From the NCBI RefSeq assembly GCF_000281045.1, contig NW_008246071.1, forward strand, positions 896,208-960,207: a stretch of DNA of 64,000 nucleotides. The letters are read 5' to 3'. The position numbers were made by a program, and so were the translations under genes. This document shows, piece by piece, positions 18,542 through 28,975 of this stretch. Position 1 is the first letter of the stretch, and every line of letters begins with the position of its first letter. The notes beneath the pieces were generated by a model. That model searched no databases. It saw only the letters and a list, made by a program, of their open reading frames with translations, and was not told where the DNA came from. This DNA comes from Saprolegnia diclina VS20. Taxonomy: Eukaryota; Oomycota; Saprolegniomycetes; Saprolegniales; Saprolegniaceae.

Positions 18542-19885
18542 ATGGGGCAGAAGACTGCCAAGCTCATCATCTACGAGAGCGACGTCGACGACGACGAGAT
18601 TCCGTTGCATGTGCTTGACGACATTCAAGCCAACCGCCGGTTTATCTGGTGGGCGCTGCTCTTCCTCAACGGGTCGTGCCTCTGGGCCTACTTCTCCTGC
18701 CTCTCGGCGCAGTCGTACTACTTTTCGCGCTTTGCCAATGCGACGACGGTCCAGTTTGAGTACCTGACGACGCCTGTCACGACGTGGCCGATGCTGCTCG
18801 CCCAGCTCGTCCAGGTCGTCTTTGGTCTTGACAAGAAGCTCGGCATGTGGAACCGCGTCCGCATCGGCTTTTCACTCTACGCACTCTGCGCCATTGCTAT
18901 CCTCCTTCAAGACATCCTCAACGCATCGCCCGAGACGGGCGCGACGATCGTGCTTGTTGCGTTTGGCGTCGTCGGCTTGACCAACTCGCTCACGGAGGCC
19001 GCGTTTTTTGCGCTCTCGGCGCTTTTTCCCGAAGCTGCGTTTACAAATGCGATTCAATTGGGCAACGGCACGTCCGGCATCATCAACATCTCGCTGCACA
19101 CGCTGCTGCAGCTCCTTGTCGGCGGCGCGACCCATGCCAAGGACGACTCGGTGCACGTCCAGAAGGTCTCGTTCTACATCTTCTTTGGCATCTTTATTGC
19201 CGTGTGCGTCTTGGCCGTCATTGTCTTTCACAAGCTCCTCCGCATCCCGAGCGTCCACTACCTCGTCGAACGAAATGAAATGGAGACGACGAAGCGGTAC
19301 GTGAACCGCGAAACACTCGTCGACATGTGGGCGCGCCTCGGCCGTATCGCCCGCGCCATTCTGCTGCCGCTGGCCAGCCAGTTTCTTATCTACGTGTGCT
19401 CACTCGCGGCCTTTCCAGGTCTTGGTATCGCGTCGGCGTCCCAGCTCGCCAGCGATCCGTCCGTGACCGCGTGGTACGTCGACGGCGTCCTCCTCTGCTA
19501 CAACTATGGTGACTTCTTCGGCCGCGCCTTGTCGCCAAAGTTGTACCCATACTTTTCGCTCCAGTCGTGCTTTACATGGACGGTTGCGCGGTTCGTGCTG
19601 CTTGTAGCTGTGCTTGTGGGGCTTCCAGGCAACGGCGCCAACCCGCTTTTCATCATGGCCGACGCCCACACGCTCAATCTCCTTTGGCTGCTCGCGATCA
19701 ACTTTGTGCTGGGTCTCTCGACGGGCGTGCTCAGTACAATCACGTTTGGTCTTGGACCCCGACTTGTGCCGCAAGAAGACCGCGAGTCGGCCAGCGCCAT
19801 CATGTGTCTCGGGCTCTTCCTTGGTATCACCACAGGGTCCACGCTAGGCTGGCAATTTGGGCGTAACCATTGGCTCGGTGCTTAA
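18542..19885 (+). CDS. Equilibrative nucleoside transporter (SLC29/ENT family)
   Basis: A 447-residue single-exon membrane protein with about 11 hydrophobic helices. An acidic N-terminus (ESDVDDDEIP) precedes TM1. FPGLG (TM7 region), YNYGDFFGR (the ENT motif usually written FNxxDxxGR) and a C-terminal block with GVLSTITFGLGPRLV and GLFLGITTGSTLGW place it in the ENT family of facilitative nucleoside/nucleobase carriers. The long hydrophilic loop between TM6 and TM7 (around LVERNEMETTKRYVNRETL) is also typical. I use the ATG at 18542 (MGQKTAKLIIYE); an in-frame ATG eight codons upstream is possible. The substrate is likely nucleosides, by family only. Confidence 0.82.
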   Translation: MGQKTAKLIIYESDVDDDEIPLHVLDDIQANRRFIWWALLFLNGSCLWAYFSCLSAQSYYFSRFANATTVQFEYLTTPVTTWPMLLAQLVQVVFGLDKKLGMWNRVRIGFSLYALCAIAILLQDILNASPETGATIVLVAFGVVGLTNSLTEAAFFALSALFPEAAFTNAIQLGNGTSGIINISLHTLLQLLVGGATHAKDDSVHVQKVSFYIFFGIFIAVCVLAVIVFHKLLRIPSVHYLVERNEMETTKRYVNRETLVDMWARLGRIARAILLPLASQFLIYVCSLAAFPGLGIASASQLASDPSVTAWYVDGVLLCYNYGDFFGRALSPKLYPYFSLQSCFTWTVARFVLLVAVLVGLPGNGANPLFIMADAHTLNLLWLLAINFVLGLSTGVLSTITFGLGPRLVPQEDRESASAIMCLGLFLGITTGSTLGWQFGRNHWLGA

Positions 19886-20485
19886 TGGACTAACTAAACG
19901 TATGAATGACCCTCTCGCGAACAGTAAGTGCGTTGAAAGTATATACACATATCCGAAATCAATACACGATCAATGCCTATTTGACTATCACGATCGAGCG
20001 CAAGCAACTGCGCGCTCGTGTCAGCGCCGTAAAGAAGCAAATGCACGGTGGTGTATGAATCGCAAATGCCATGTACATTTGAACCGATCACCAAAGCATT
20101 TGCCAATCATCATCAGCATCGCAGCGAACATTTTTCAGGAACATTCCCTAGCCCTATTCGCTCGTCACCGTTTACGTGGCTCTCGGCGCTTCAAACCTCA
20201 ATGCCACCCAGAAACGACCACTGGACACGACAAAGCCACGCAAGTCGCTGCATTTCGAGCCTTGCTGACGAGACGACATCGCTGGTTCTATTAGGGCGAT
20301 GTACAAGAGTAGGATCGCTTGCTAACCACTGGATACTCTTTGAATCCAGCACTTGATTTTTCTGAGCAAGGACATCCCCGGACCAGATTCGAGAAGGTAC
20401 AATGCAAAGTGAAAAGAAAGGTATGTTTATGGTGTCGTCTTACGACGAAGGATACTACTAGCTACTGTCAACATGTTCAGTTGGT
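19886..20485. other. Convergent intergenic spacer
   Basis: Six hundred bases between the ENT gene and MFSD6-like copy 5, with no coding or RNA feature recognised. Confidence 0.55.
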
Positions 20486-21733
20486 TTACGCGATGAGGTG
20501 CGTCTTCTCGTTGTTCGTGAGCTCGTCTTCGGTCGCCGGCTTCTCCATCGTGCACGAGAAGACATACAGGCCAACGAGCGCAACCGGCACACCGAGGTCC
20601 GTCACCTTCCACATGAAGCTCGCGCCGTACGTGTTGTAGAGGTAGCCACCGACCATGGTACCGACGCCACGGCCGAGGCCGTTCTGCACCGCGTTGAGGA
20701 TGCCCATCATCATGCCTTCCGTGCCGCGGGGCGCCGACGCATAAATGTACTTGGTGCACGCGGCCCACGCGAGGCTAAAGGTGCAGCCGTGGAGGAACTC
20801 GAACGGGAGCACATACCACGCGTTCGTCATGAACGCATAGCACGTGAGGCGCGCGCCGTACGACAAGATCGAGATCGCCATCGCGTTGACGGTGCCGACC
20901 TTCTCGATGATGCGGTCGGCAAAGTAAAAGGCCGGGAGCTCCGAGATGGTCTCGCACCAAATGGCAATGCCGACAATCTGCGCCGAGTGGCCGCTGAGCT
21001 CATACAAGTTGAGCGTGAGGAACGACGAAAGGACACCAAACATGAGGCCGGCGAGGAAGACGACAAAGAGAAGCACGAGCACGTCCTTCTTCTTGCAGAG
21101 CGCGTGGAGGCCGGTCTTGAAGCTCGGCGTCGGCATCGACGAGCCCGACGGCGTCGTCGTCGCGTGCGTCGGCACGAGCGTGTCGATAGACGGGATCATT
21201 TGCAGCGCAAAGATGGTCGGGATGCAGAAAATGAGGTGGATGTTGAACGCCCACGTGATGCCGTACTGCGAGACAATGACGCCCGTGATGTACGCGCCAA
21301 GACCATAGCCGACAGCACCAAAGAGACGCTGCTTGCCGTACTCGGCGCCGAGGCGCTCCGTGAGCGCGAGCACCGCCTGGTCGAGGAGCGACGACGTCGG
21401 GCCCGACTGGAAGTTGGCGAGGAAGACCACAAAACACGCGAGGTAGAAGCTCGAGGCCGTAAACTGGATCGAGAACATGAGGAGCGAGCCCGTGAGGATG
21501 CAGAGGATGTGGATGAGGCGCTGCTTGCGGAGGACGTCCGCGATCGCACCCCAGAGCGGCGGCGCAATGAGGTTGCAGATGCACGGGATCGTCTGCAGAA
21601 TACCGATCTGGAACTTGTCAAAGTACGCGCTGAAGAAGACCGTGAGAAAGTTGCCGACGGCGCTAAGACCAAAGTAGTTGATCGTGTACACGGCCTTGGC
21701 CGGCAGCATGCTTGTGCAGTCAAGGTCGGCCAT
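20486..21733 (-). CDS. MFSD6-like major facilitator transporter, copy 5
   Basis: A 415-residue single-exon paralog, separated from the other four by the nucleoside transporter. It differs at otherwise constant places: LSGHSAQIVGI instead of LSGGSAQIVGI, CETISELPAFYFAD, and RIIEKVGTVNAMAIS. The central loop carries THATTTPSGSSMPTPSF, and the tail ends in NNEKTHLIA. The ATG at 21733 (MADLDCTSMLPAKAVYT) matches the common N-terminus. It is the most divergent intact copy by these landmarks. Confidence 0.85.
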   Translation of the reverse strand: MADLDCTSMLPAKAVYTINYFGLSAVGNFLTVFFSAYFDKFQIGILQTIPCICNLIAPPLWGAIADVLRKQRLIHILCILTGSLLMFSIQFTASSFYLACFVVFLANFQSGPTSSLLDQAVLALTERLGAEYGKQRLFGAVGYGLGAYITGVIVSQYGITWAFNIHLIFCIPTIFALQMIPSIDTLVPTHATTTPSGSSMPTPSFKTGLHALCKKKDVLVLLFVVFLAGLMFGVLSSFLTLNLYELSGHSAQIVGIAIWCETISELPAFYFADRIIEKVGTVNAMAISILSYGARLTCYAFMTNAWYVLPFEFLHGCTFSLAWAACTKYIYASAPRGTEGMMMGILNAVQNGLGRGVGTMVGGYLYNTYGASFMWKVTDLGVPVALVGLYVFSCTMEKPATEDELTNNEKTHLIA

Positions 21734-22636
21734 GGAAGCACTGGAGCGCAAAAAGCAAAGTGAGCGCCTTCGTTGCCGACGAAAATCAACTTGAAGTTGC
21801 GTTTGGCCCAGGTGCACGTGGGTTTCTCCCAACCCAGCTGCACCCTCGCACCTTGCGGGTGCCGTAATTCAAGGTGTCACTTGGCTTTGTATGCCGATGC
21901 GCCTAGGTGCGCCCGTGGCCGTGAAATCCAGTGAAATCAAGTGGCCTGCGACGTCGACCATTCATTCCGTTCTTCAACTTACAAGCCGGACCGTGTCATT
22001 TCTATAGGCACCCAAGTGCGTGCAAACGCGCAGCGCTCGGCAATTGCACCTGCTCCGTTCTGCGCAGCAGACCACGGGTATGTGCTGATGACGACAACAA
22101 GGCGCCGTGACGGTGCACCCACCCGACAATGGCACCAGCGTCGTCTTCACTGAATTGACGAAGACATTACTTACCCTCCATCAGCAAGCGTTGGTCACCC
22201 AACCAGAGGCCGGCCATGGGTATATCCCGACGCCTTTCTTTCCCCCTGTCGCGGCCTGTATCAGCGAGTATCAGCGGACCCCGGGGCGCTCGCCTGCAGT
22301 ATCCGGATACGGTTGAACGGGTGAAAGCCAGGGTGTGGCATGTGCCATGTGCAATCGCTTCAGTTCGGCAAACTGGTGGCGGATTCGGCATGGTACGATG
22401 TCGCAATCATCCTTCAACGTCGCTGGCGCCGTGGGTCGTCGTTGCGCCGCCACAGTCGGTCACACGGCTCGGAGACCACAGGAATAGCATGGTAATATCC
22501 TTGCTTTCTGCAATCTTGGCCCTCGTGTGGCCCGCAGCTCTGTTTACGTTGACCACACACAGGTCCTTGTTCAATGTGGCATATGCCGAAAACAACAGGA
22601 CAGCATGAACACCAGCAAATCTTTCGCGTGCCAGCC
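21734..22636. other. Divergent promoter region
   Basis: Nine hundred bases between MFSD6-like copy 5 and the glycyl-tRNA synthetase. It includes the palindrome at 22300; no gene was recognised. Confidence 0.55.
22300..22309. promoter_or_regulatory. TATCCGGATA palindrome
   Basis: A second perfect copy of the 10-bp palindrome, 328 bp upstream of the glycyl-tRNA synthetase ATG. Confidence 0.3.
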
Positions 22637-24473
22637 ATGTTGCGCCGACCGATCGTGGGCCGCCTCGCCGGCCAAGTGCAGTCGCGCGCCAAGGTGACCA
22701 AGGCGCCGGACCTCCAGGAGAAGGTCGTGAACCTCTGCCGCCACCGCGGCTTTGTGTATCCCGGCTCGGACATTTATGGCGGCCTCGCCAACAGCTTTGA
22801 CTATGGCCCGCTCGGCGTCCAGATGAAGAAGAACATCCAGGACGCGTGGTGGCGCCACTTTGTGCAGTCGCGCACGGACTGCGTCGGCCTCGACTCGTCT
22901 GTGATCTTGAGCTCGCGCGTCTGGGAGGCGTCGGGGCACATTGGCAACTTTACCGACCCCATGACAGTCTGCAAGGAGTGCAACAGCCGCGTGCGCGCCG
23001 ACAAGCTCATCGAGAACGCGTCCGACGTCACAGGCATTGAAGAAGCCGGCGGCCTCTCGTGCGAAGCGATCGACGAGGTCATTGCGACGCACAAGCTGAG
23101 CTGCCCGTCGTGCGGCAGCTCGTCGCTGCAGAAGACGCGGCTCTTCAACCTCCTCTTCCGCACCAACATGGGCTCGACCGACGAGACGAGGTACATGGTC
23201 CTTCCTATCTGAAGCATGACCTCAGGTTCTATGCGTAGCGAGTGGGTCTACCTTCGCCCCGAGACGGCGCAAGGCGCGTACATCAACTTCCAGCACGTTG
23301 TCTCGACCATGCGCCGGCGCCTCCCATTTGGCGTTGGCCAAATGGGCAAGTCGTTCCGCAACGAGATCTCGCCCGGCCACTTTCTCTTCCGGACGCGCGA
23401 GTTTGAGCAGCTCGAATTGCAGTACTTTTGTCCCCCGGACGAGTCGGACAACTGGTATGGTCGTTGTGGCAACGACTTGGATCCTCACTCGAAGTCTGCA
23501 GGTTCAACTACTGGGTGGACGAGTGCTACAACTGGCTCATCAAGCACGGCGTGAAGGAAGCCAACCTCAAGAAGCGCGTCCACGACCAAGCCGTAGGCGT
23601 GCATTGGATCAGCAGGATCGTTGAGGCCTGCGGTAGGAACTTGCTCATTACGCGCGTGCGACGACCGACATTGAGTTTTTGTACCCGTTTGGCTGGAGCG
23701 AGCTCTGGGGCAGTACGTGGCACAATTTGCGAGCAGAACACCAGTCGACTATCATGTTGTAGTTGCCAACCGCACCGACTATGACTTGCGCAAGCACATG
23801 GAAGCGTCCAAGAAGGACTTGAGCTACCAAGACCCGACGACGAAGGAGGTAGTTACGACCACTGGCGTGGCTTGCTCACAGAGACGCTACGTAGGTGTGC
23901 ATGCCGCATGTGGTTGAGCCGGCCTTGGGCACGGGCCGCGTCTTGCTCGCCATGCTCCTAGATGCATACGACGAGGAAGAAGTCGCTGGCCGGTGCGTCA
24001 TCGGTGTCGTCGGTAGACAGTGCAAATGAATGTGGGCGTGTAGGAAGCGCACAGTCCTGCGGCTGCACCCGGACATTGCTCCGTACAAGGTACAGGGTCC
24101 ATCAACGCCCGCACTGCTCATATGCGACCGCTTTAGTTTGCCGTCTTGCCGCTGCAGAGCAAGGGCGAGCTCGTCGATGTCGCGCGCAACTTTTACCGCG
24201 ACCTCACGGTGCAAGCGAGCTGCGACTTTGACGTCACGGGCTCGATCGGTGCGACGACGTAGACGACAAGCATCGTTCATCTCACTTGTTTCGTACGTGC
24301 TAGGCCGCCGGTACCGCCGCCAAGACGAAGTCGGCACGCCGTACTGCGTCACGGTGGATTTCGAGACGCTTGCGGACCAGTCCGTGACGGTGCGCGACCG
24401 CGACAGCATGGCGCAAACCCGCGTCCCGATCGCGGACCTCCTTCGCGGCAACTGGCAGCCCACCTTTGCGTAG
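22637..24473 (+). CDS. GARS: Glycyl-tRNA synthetase, bacterial alpha2 type
   Basis: It attaches glycine to tRNA-Gly. Nine exons join in frame to 482 residues: 22637-23190, 23239-23454, 23502-23592, 23637-23712, 23763-23848, 23895-23992, 24044-24089, 24137-24248, 24304-24473. The introns are 44-55 nt. Landmarks in order: [12 protein letters not shown] near the N-terminus, a zinc-ribbon insert (CKEC...CPSC), RPETAQGAY, motif 2 around [26 protein letters not shown], motif 3 around EPALGTGR, and the anticodon-binding domain with LHPDIAPYK and [19 protein letters not shown]. The size and the C-terminal block resemble bacterial dimeric GlyRS rather than the longer cytosolic eukaryotic form. The first 25 residues ([19 protein letters not shown]) are basic and lack acids, like a mitochondrial presequence. 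In unspliced DNA the frames look broken, but every break sits at a GT...AG intron. Confidence 0.9.
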
Positions 24474-25213
24474 AGACTCTAGAGACGACGCTTGATAGAG
24501 GACGTCATAATGCCATATCGCGTTACCAGAACGTTCCGCACTGTGATGTCCATCAAGAAGAGACGAGGTCGCAGTTGCAGCCGCCATCACGACCTCCTCG
24601 TCATCCTCGTCACCCTCCGACTCCGCATGATACACACACCATATCCGTTGACACGCATGACACGTGAATAGTGTGATATCTGAGTACTGTGACAGTGAGA
24701 CCCTTGGCACGCCGCAAGCACGGTAGGTACGATGACTACGTCGTCGTCATCCCAAACGCGTGCCGACGCGGCAGTGATGGGCACTTTCAGTATACCAGTA
24801 CACGACGAGTAGCTTGTCGGCCACGATAAAAATGCGAGCGACGCGACGGCTGCGTACACTATTTGCCTTCGCGTGTCGCAACGTTGAAGTCAGTTTTGAC
24901 CACTTATCAAATGGCTGCAACGCCACGCATGTATTTAAATACGCGGTTGTGCGTCGCGAGTGATAGGTCCATACAAAGACACTGTGCCGGCTTTATGCTC
25001 GCATTAAAATATAAAATACTTAAAAACGTTTAAATTAAAATACACCACTTCCTTTGAAAGCACTTGATAAAAACAGCAGTTCATTGATCCAAGGCGTTTG
25101 GCGTGTGGTTTTATTCGTTTGCACTTGGTGTTTGTATGGCAAGTGATTAAAACGTGTAAAAAACGCACGTCCCTTTTTAGGCGCAGCTCCCCGGCGTCTC
25201 AGTCGTGAAGAGG
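24474..25213. other. Intergenic
   Basis: This spacer has an AT-rich part near 24930-25130 just upstream of the Spinster-like gene, which probably includes its promoter. No gene was recognised. Confidence 0.55.
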
Positions 25214-26752
25214 ATGCCCCGAGCTACGGACGTCGAGTCGGCGTCGCTCCTGCCGACCGACAAGCACGTCTCGTACCAGACGTCGACGACGACGGCCATC
25301 AATGACGCGCGCGTCGACAAGGCTGCGCTCCACGTCTCGCGCCAGAAGGACGCGGCCTACCTCTTCAAGTTCATCATCTTGGCGCAGATCTTTGTGTACC
25401 TCGAGGCCGGCGCCGTGCCCGCGCTCCTCGTGCAGTTCACCGAGACGTTTGAGCTCACGCCGCAAGACCAAGGCCTCCTCGGCGCCATCGTCTATATTGC
25501 GCTCTCGCTCGGCTCGCCGCTCTCGGGCTACCTCTTTCGGCGCTTCTCGCCCAAGGTCGTGCTGGGCTTCAGCCTCGTCCTCAACAACGCGTGCGTCTTC
25601 CTCTTCGCCTTTACGCCGGTCAACCACTGGTACTCGAAGCTGCTGTTGATCTTCTTCCGCGGGCTCATTGGCTTTACGCAAGCGTTTTTGTGCGTCTATG
25701 CGCCGCTGTGGGTCCACGAGTTTGCCCCCAAGTCGCGCCGCGGGCAGTGGATGAGCTACCTCCAAGGCGCGGTGCCCATGGGCGTCACGGTCGGGTACCT
25801 TCTTGGGTCCGTGACTGTCTGGGTCGGCGAAAGCTACGTGGGCTGCGGCAACTTTTTCTGCTGGCGTTGGCCGTTCCTCTTCCAAGTGGTGCTTGTCTTG
25901 CCGCTCGCGCTTGGTATCTTTGGCATTCCGGACGACCACATTGTGATGCGTCCGTCGCGGCGCGAGTCCATTTCGTACCTGGAAAACGAAGACGAGGACG
26001 AGTACGACTCGTTCTTTGACGACGGCAAGAGCAACTGGAGCAACATTTGCACGCTCCTCCGCATTCCAGTGTTTACGTCGATCGTGCTCGGGCTCTCGTC
26101 GCTCTTCTTTTGCGTCACGGGCATCCAGTACTGGACGACGCTCTTCCTCACGACCAACCTCGACGACTCGGCGTACACGATCCACCTTGCGTACCTCGTC
26201 GTCTCGGGCACTGGCCCGATCCTCGGCGTCGTCTTTGGCGGCAAGCTCATCGACTACATTGGCGGCTACGCCGGCCCTCTCCAGGAGGCCAAGGCGCTCC
26301 GCATCTGCGTCGTGCTCGGCGTCTTTAGCGTCGCGTCCGCGCTCCCGATTTCGTTTTCCAACAACACGTTTGTCATCGCGGTGCTGCTCTGGACGATGCT
26401 GTTTTGCGGCGGCGCGCTTCTCTCGCCGTGCTCGGGCATTGTGATTGCGTGCGCGCCGCCGCATTTGCGCCCGCTCGCGTCCTCGGTTGCGTACACGTCC
26501 TACAACTTTCTTGGCTACGCCGCCTCCAACTACATTCCGGGCCTTGTCATGAACATCATTTTGGTCAACACGGAAATGGGCGCGTCGTCGGCGTCCTCGT
26601 CGGTGGACGAAGCGTACATGTACCGCATCGGCTTCCGCATCGTCACGTGGTGGAGCATCTTTGCGTTCGCTTGCCTCATCGTCGGCTACATGGCGTCCGC
26701 GCGCAAGGCCAAGGCGCTCGCAGGCAATGCGCCGGCCCACTCGCCCTATTAA
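25214..26752 (+). CDS. Spinster-like major facilitator transporter
   Basis: A 512-residue single-exon MFS protein. The N-terminal half shows the Spinster (SPNS) pattern: a helix with YLEAGAVPALL, then DQGLLGAIVYIALSLGSPLSGYLFRRF, RGLIGFTQAFLCVYAPLWVHEFAPKSRRGQWMS (motif-A and B-like region) and GVTVGYLLGS. A cytoplasmic loop with an acidic run (ENEDEDEYDSFFDD) separates the halves. C-terminal features include YWTTLFLTTNL, GTGPILGVVFGGKLID and PCSGIVIACAPPHLRPLASS. Animal Spinster proteins carry lysosphingolipids or lysophospholipids; the substrate here is unknown. The ATG at 25214 is used; a GTG three codons upstream is not expected to serve as a start. Confidence 0.83.
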   Translation: MPRATDVESASLLPTDKHVSYQTSTTTAINDARVDKAALHVSRQKDAAYLFKFIILAQIFVYLEAGAVPALLVQFTETFELTPQDQGLLGAIVYIALSLGSPLSGYLFRRFSPKVVLGFSLVLNNACVFLFAFTPVNHWYSKLLLIFFRGLIGFTQAFLCVYAPLWVHEFAPKSRRGQWMSYLQGAVPMGVTVGYLLGSVTVWVGESYVGCGNFFCWRWPFLFQVVLVLPLALGIFGIPDDHIVMRPSRRESISYLENEDEDEYDSFFDDGKSNWSNICTLLRIPVFTSIVLGLSSLFFCVTGIQYWTTLFLTTNLDDSAYTIHLAYLVVSGTGPILGVVFGGKLIDYIGGYAGPLQEAKALRICVVLGVFSVASALPISFSNNTFVIAVLLWTMLFCGGALLSPCSGIVIACAPPHLRPLASSVAYTSYNFLGYAASNYIPGLVMNIILVNTEMGASSASSSVDEAYMYRIGFRIVTWWSIFAFACLIVGYMASARKAKALAGNAPAHSPY

Positions 26753-27159
26753 CCCAACCCTACTACGAATACGAATATACGACTATAGTGTACTAATGCA
26801 AACGATCATCAACTCTAATCGCTCGGCTCCAAGAGACTTCGGCCACGGTTGCCCATAGCTGTGACGAGCCTGCGCAGCGCCGACGTCCAAGAAGCTTGGA
26901 CAGACGTGTCGAAGCTTGGTGCGACGCCCAGAAGCAGTCCCAGAAGAACACCAAGGACCGAGCTCACACGACTGTGTCGTCGCCGTCAGCAACCCCGTTA
27001 TCTCTGTACTGCTGGGTACGTCTGCTGCGGAACGCTTCCTCAATAGCACGGCCAGGCGTGGACAAGCCGGGCTTTACGGACAGGCCAATTTTGCACCTCT
27101 GATGCAACAACATCCAAACACTTTGCGTTTTGCCATTGCCCCCACACTCGCTTTGACGG
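26753..27159. other. Intergenic
   Basis: About 400 bases upstream of the elicitin-like gene, with no feature recognised. Confidence 0.55.
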
Positions 27160-27714
27160 ATGTCTCTTCGCGCGTCGTACTTCTTCCTCGCTGCGCTGTG
27201 TCATGCCAGCATGGCGCTCTCAAATCCCGCGAGCCTTGGGCTGCTCGAAGCGACGACGTCGAACGCGTGCAGCTACGTGAGCCTGGCTTCGACGCTCTTG
27301 CCGTTTTTTACCAACATCACCAAGTGCAGCTCGGCGACCAACTACACGCTGACACCGCCCACGGCGTGGCCGACGGCGGCGCAGACGCCCGTGCTTTGCT
27401 CGGACCCGGCGTGCACGGCGACGTTGAGCAGCCTCGAGACGGCTGCGCTTCCCAACTGCACACTAACGATCCAAGGGTCGACGTACACGATGCCTGCGTT
27501 TGTACGCAGCCTCGCGGCGTCGTGCCTTCCGTCGGCGATGTCGGGCTCGCCCGCCATGAACGCCGGCAACGATCCCAGTACGCTTCCAGATGCCGCGACG
27601 AGCGCGTCGCACGACACCTTGCCGGCAACGACATCGTCGCGCCAAGCGCGCAAGCTCTCTCAAATGACTGTGCTTGCGGTGGTGCTCTTTGGTACAATCG
27701 GCTACAGTATGTAA
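27160..27714 (+). CDS. Elicitin-like secreted, probably GPI-anchored protein
   Basis: A 184-residue single-exon protein. The N-terminus is a signal peptide (SYFFLAALCHASMALS). The mature domain has six cysteines with spacings of 18, 23, 4, 14 and 21 residues between them, very close to the elicitin pattern (23, 23, 4, 14, 23), and it contains the CSDPAC pair that matches the CxxxxC of elicitins. A Ser/Thr/Asn-rich linker follows, and the chain ends in a hydrophobic tail (MTVLAVVLFGTIGYSM) after basic residues, as in GPI-anchored elicitin-like proteins. Elicitins bind sterols and are known almost only from oomycetes. The first spacing is 5 residues short, so it is an elicitin-like protein and not a canonical elicitin. 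It ends 25 bp from the stop of the phosphatase gene on the other strand. Confidence 0.85.
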   Translation: MSLRASYFFLAALCHASMALSNPASLGLLEATTSNACSYVSLASTLLPFFTNITKCSSATNYTLTPPTAWPTAAQTPVLCSDPACTATLSSLETAALPNCTLTIQGSTYTMPAFVRSLAASCLPSAMSGSPAMNAGNDPSTLPDAATSASHDTLPATTSSRQARKLSQMTVLAVVLFGTIGYSM

Positions 27715-27739
27715 AGCGGGCGGAGCTGTTGGGATTTCT

Positions 27740-28843
27740 CTAGCTGCCTTCCTGAACGAGCGCCGTAACCACTGTAATATCGTCCATCTTGCCACCCGTC
27801 GTCGACTTGTACCTAGCACCAAATGCGCGTCAACATACTGATGTGAACCAAGGGCGACGGTACCCGGCGTGGCGCGCCGACACGGCGAACGGCGTCATGC
27901 GCGTCTCGGAGGCTGCGACCTTTTGCGTCACTTCAGCAATGATTTTGGCAAAGACAGGCATCTACAACGACGGTGATCCATCGATTCGTACGATAACGCT
28001 GTACGTTGTCGGGCGTCGGCGGGTGGATCTCGGAGATCTGGTCGAGGAGCTGCAAAAGCTCTTCGGTAAAGAGGTTGTCAAACCTACGCCAGCGCATGAG
28101 ACGACCACTGCGGTCTTGCTGCAACACCGTACACGCCGTCGGTCGCAACCAGGATCAAGTCGTTTGGCAGCGCCGTGTGCTGCGTTACGTCCGCATGCTT
28201 GGGCTAATACAAGCACAGCCTCGTGGATCCCGCCTCGGCTTGAGCAAGCGGTGTACCTGATCCCGGCTGTCCATACCGAGCTGGAGCGGGCAGTTGAAGT
28301 AGTGGCACTGTGGCGGCGACTCGAAGAGAAGCGTCCACTTGTTGTCTTCTTGGCGGCAGTGAAGGAACCCCGAGTCGCCCAAATTGGCTGCCGTAATCTC
28401 GTCGCCTACGACGACGTTGCTCCTTATGATCCATGACGCACGTGTAGATATGTACTACCTTGCAAGCTCACGACGCAGGCCGTCGAGCTACCAGGTACCG
28501 ATGCAGCTTCGTACGCAGCATTGAGGCGGGCAACAGGGTTGCTCACGGGCGTGGCTTCGCAGACCTTCATAAGAGCGCGCGAGTACGCGCCCGAGTCGAT
28601 GCCTATTCATGTAGATTGCGTGAGGAGCCATGCATAGGAAGGGAGCGGACCTTTGGTCGCCCAGCCACCGACGCCGTCCGCGACGCCGACCGCCGTGGGC
28701 GATACGAAGGCAGCGTCTTCGCCACGCTTCTTCTTGGGATGCGGCAGCGATGCGAGGCCCGACGAGAAGGTCCACGAGCTCGCATAGCGCGCAAGGACGG
28801 ACGGGCCGAGCACGCGGGCGGTGGTTGCACGCAGCAGCAGCAT
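27740..28843 (-). CDS. PPTC7: Mitochondrial PP2C-type phosphatase, PPTC7 family
   Basis: Seven exons (28843-28651, 28602-28459, 28405-28257, 28203-28133, 28083-28005, 27961-27864, 27812-27740) join to 268 residues. The start MLLLRATTARVLGPSVLARY is a typical mitochondrial presequence. HPKKKRGEDAAFVS, GVADGVGGWA, GSSTACVVSLQG, AANLGDSGFL, DLILVATDGVFDNLF and GGKMDDITVV follow in the order of PPTC7/SpoIIE-like PP2C enzymes, which keep the metal-binding Asp residues (ADG, TDG, DD). Known family members dephosphorylate mitochondrial proteins. The introns are 43-53 nt and end in TAG. It is divergent from the histone chaperone gene, with 132 bp between start codons. Confidence 0.88.
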
Positions 28844-28975
28844 GGGCAAAATTTGCGTTTTATGTCATCGAACGCCGTCGACGCCGTGGGTTTATCGGTT
28901 TGACCCACGTTTAACGCGCCCGAATGCGTTTATTTCCTCCACTGTCGGTTTGTTGGACGACCACCGAGACCTAAG

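Noticed and set aside
20498-21763. A 421-codon plus-strand open frame rich in Arg and Glu
   Set aside because: It is the exact antisense of MFSD6-like copy 5 and has the Arg/Glu/Asp-rich composition of antisense GC-rich coding DNA.
22637-24473. GlyRS as a broken pseudogene
   Set aside because: Every apparent break coincides with a 44-55-nt GT...AG intron that restores the family sequence exactly, so the gene is intact.
25199-26740. A 513-codon minus-strand open frame
   Set aside because: Antisense of the Spinster-like gene, with no domain and a composition typical of such shadows.
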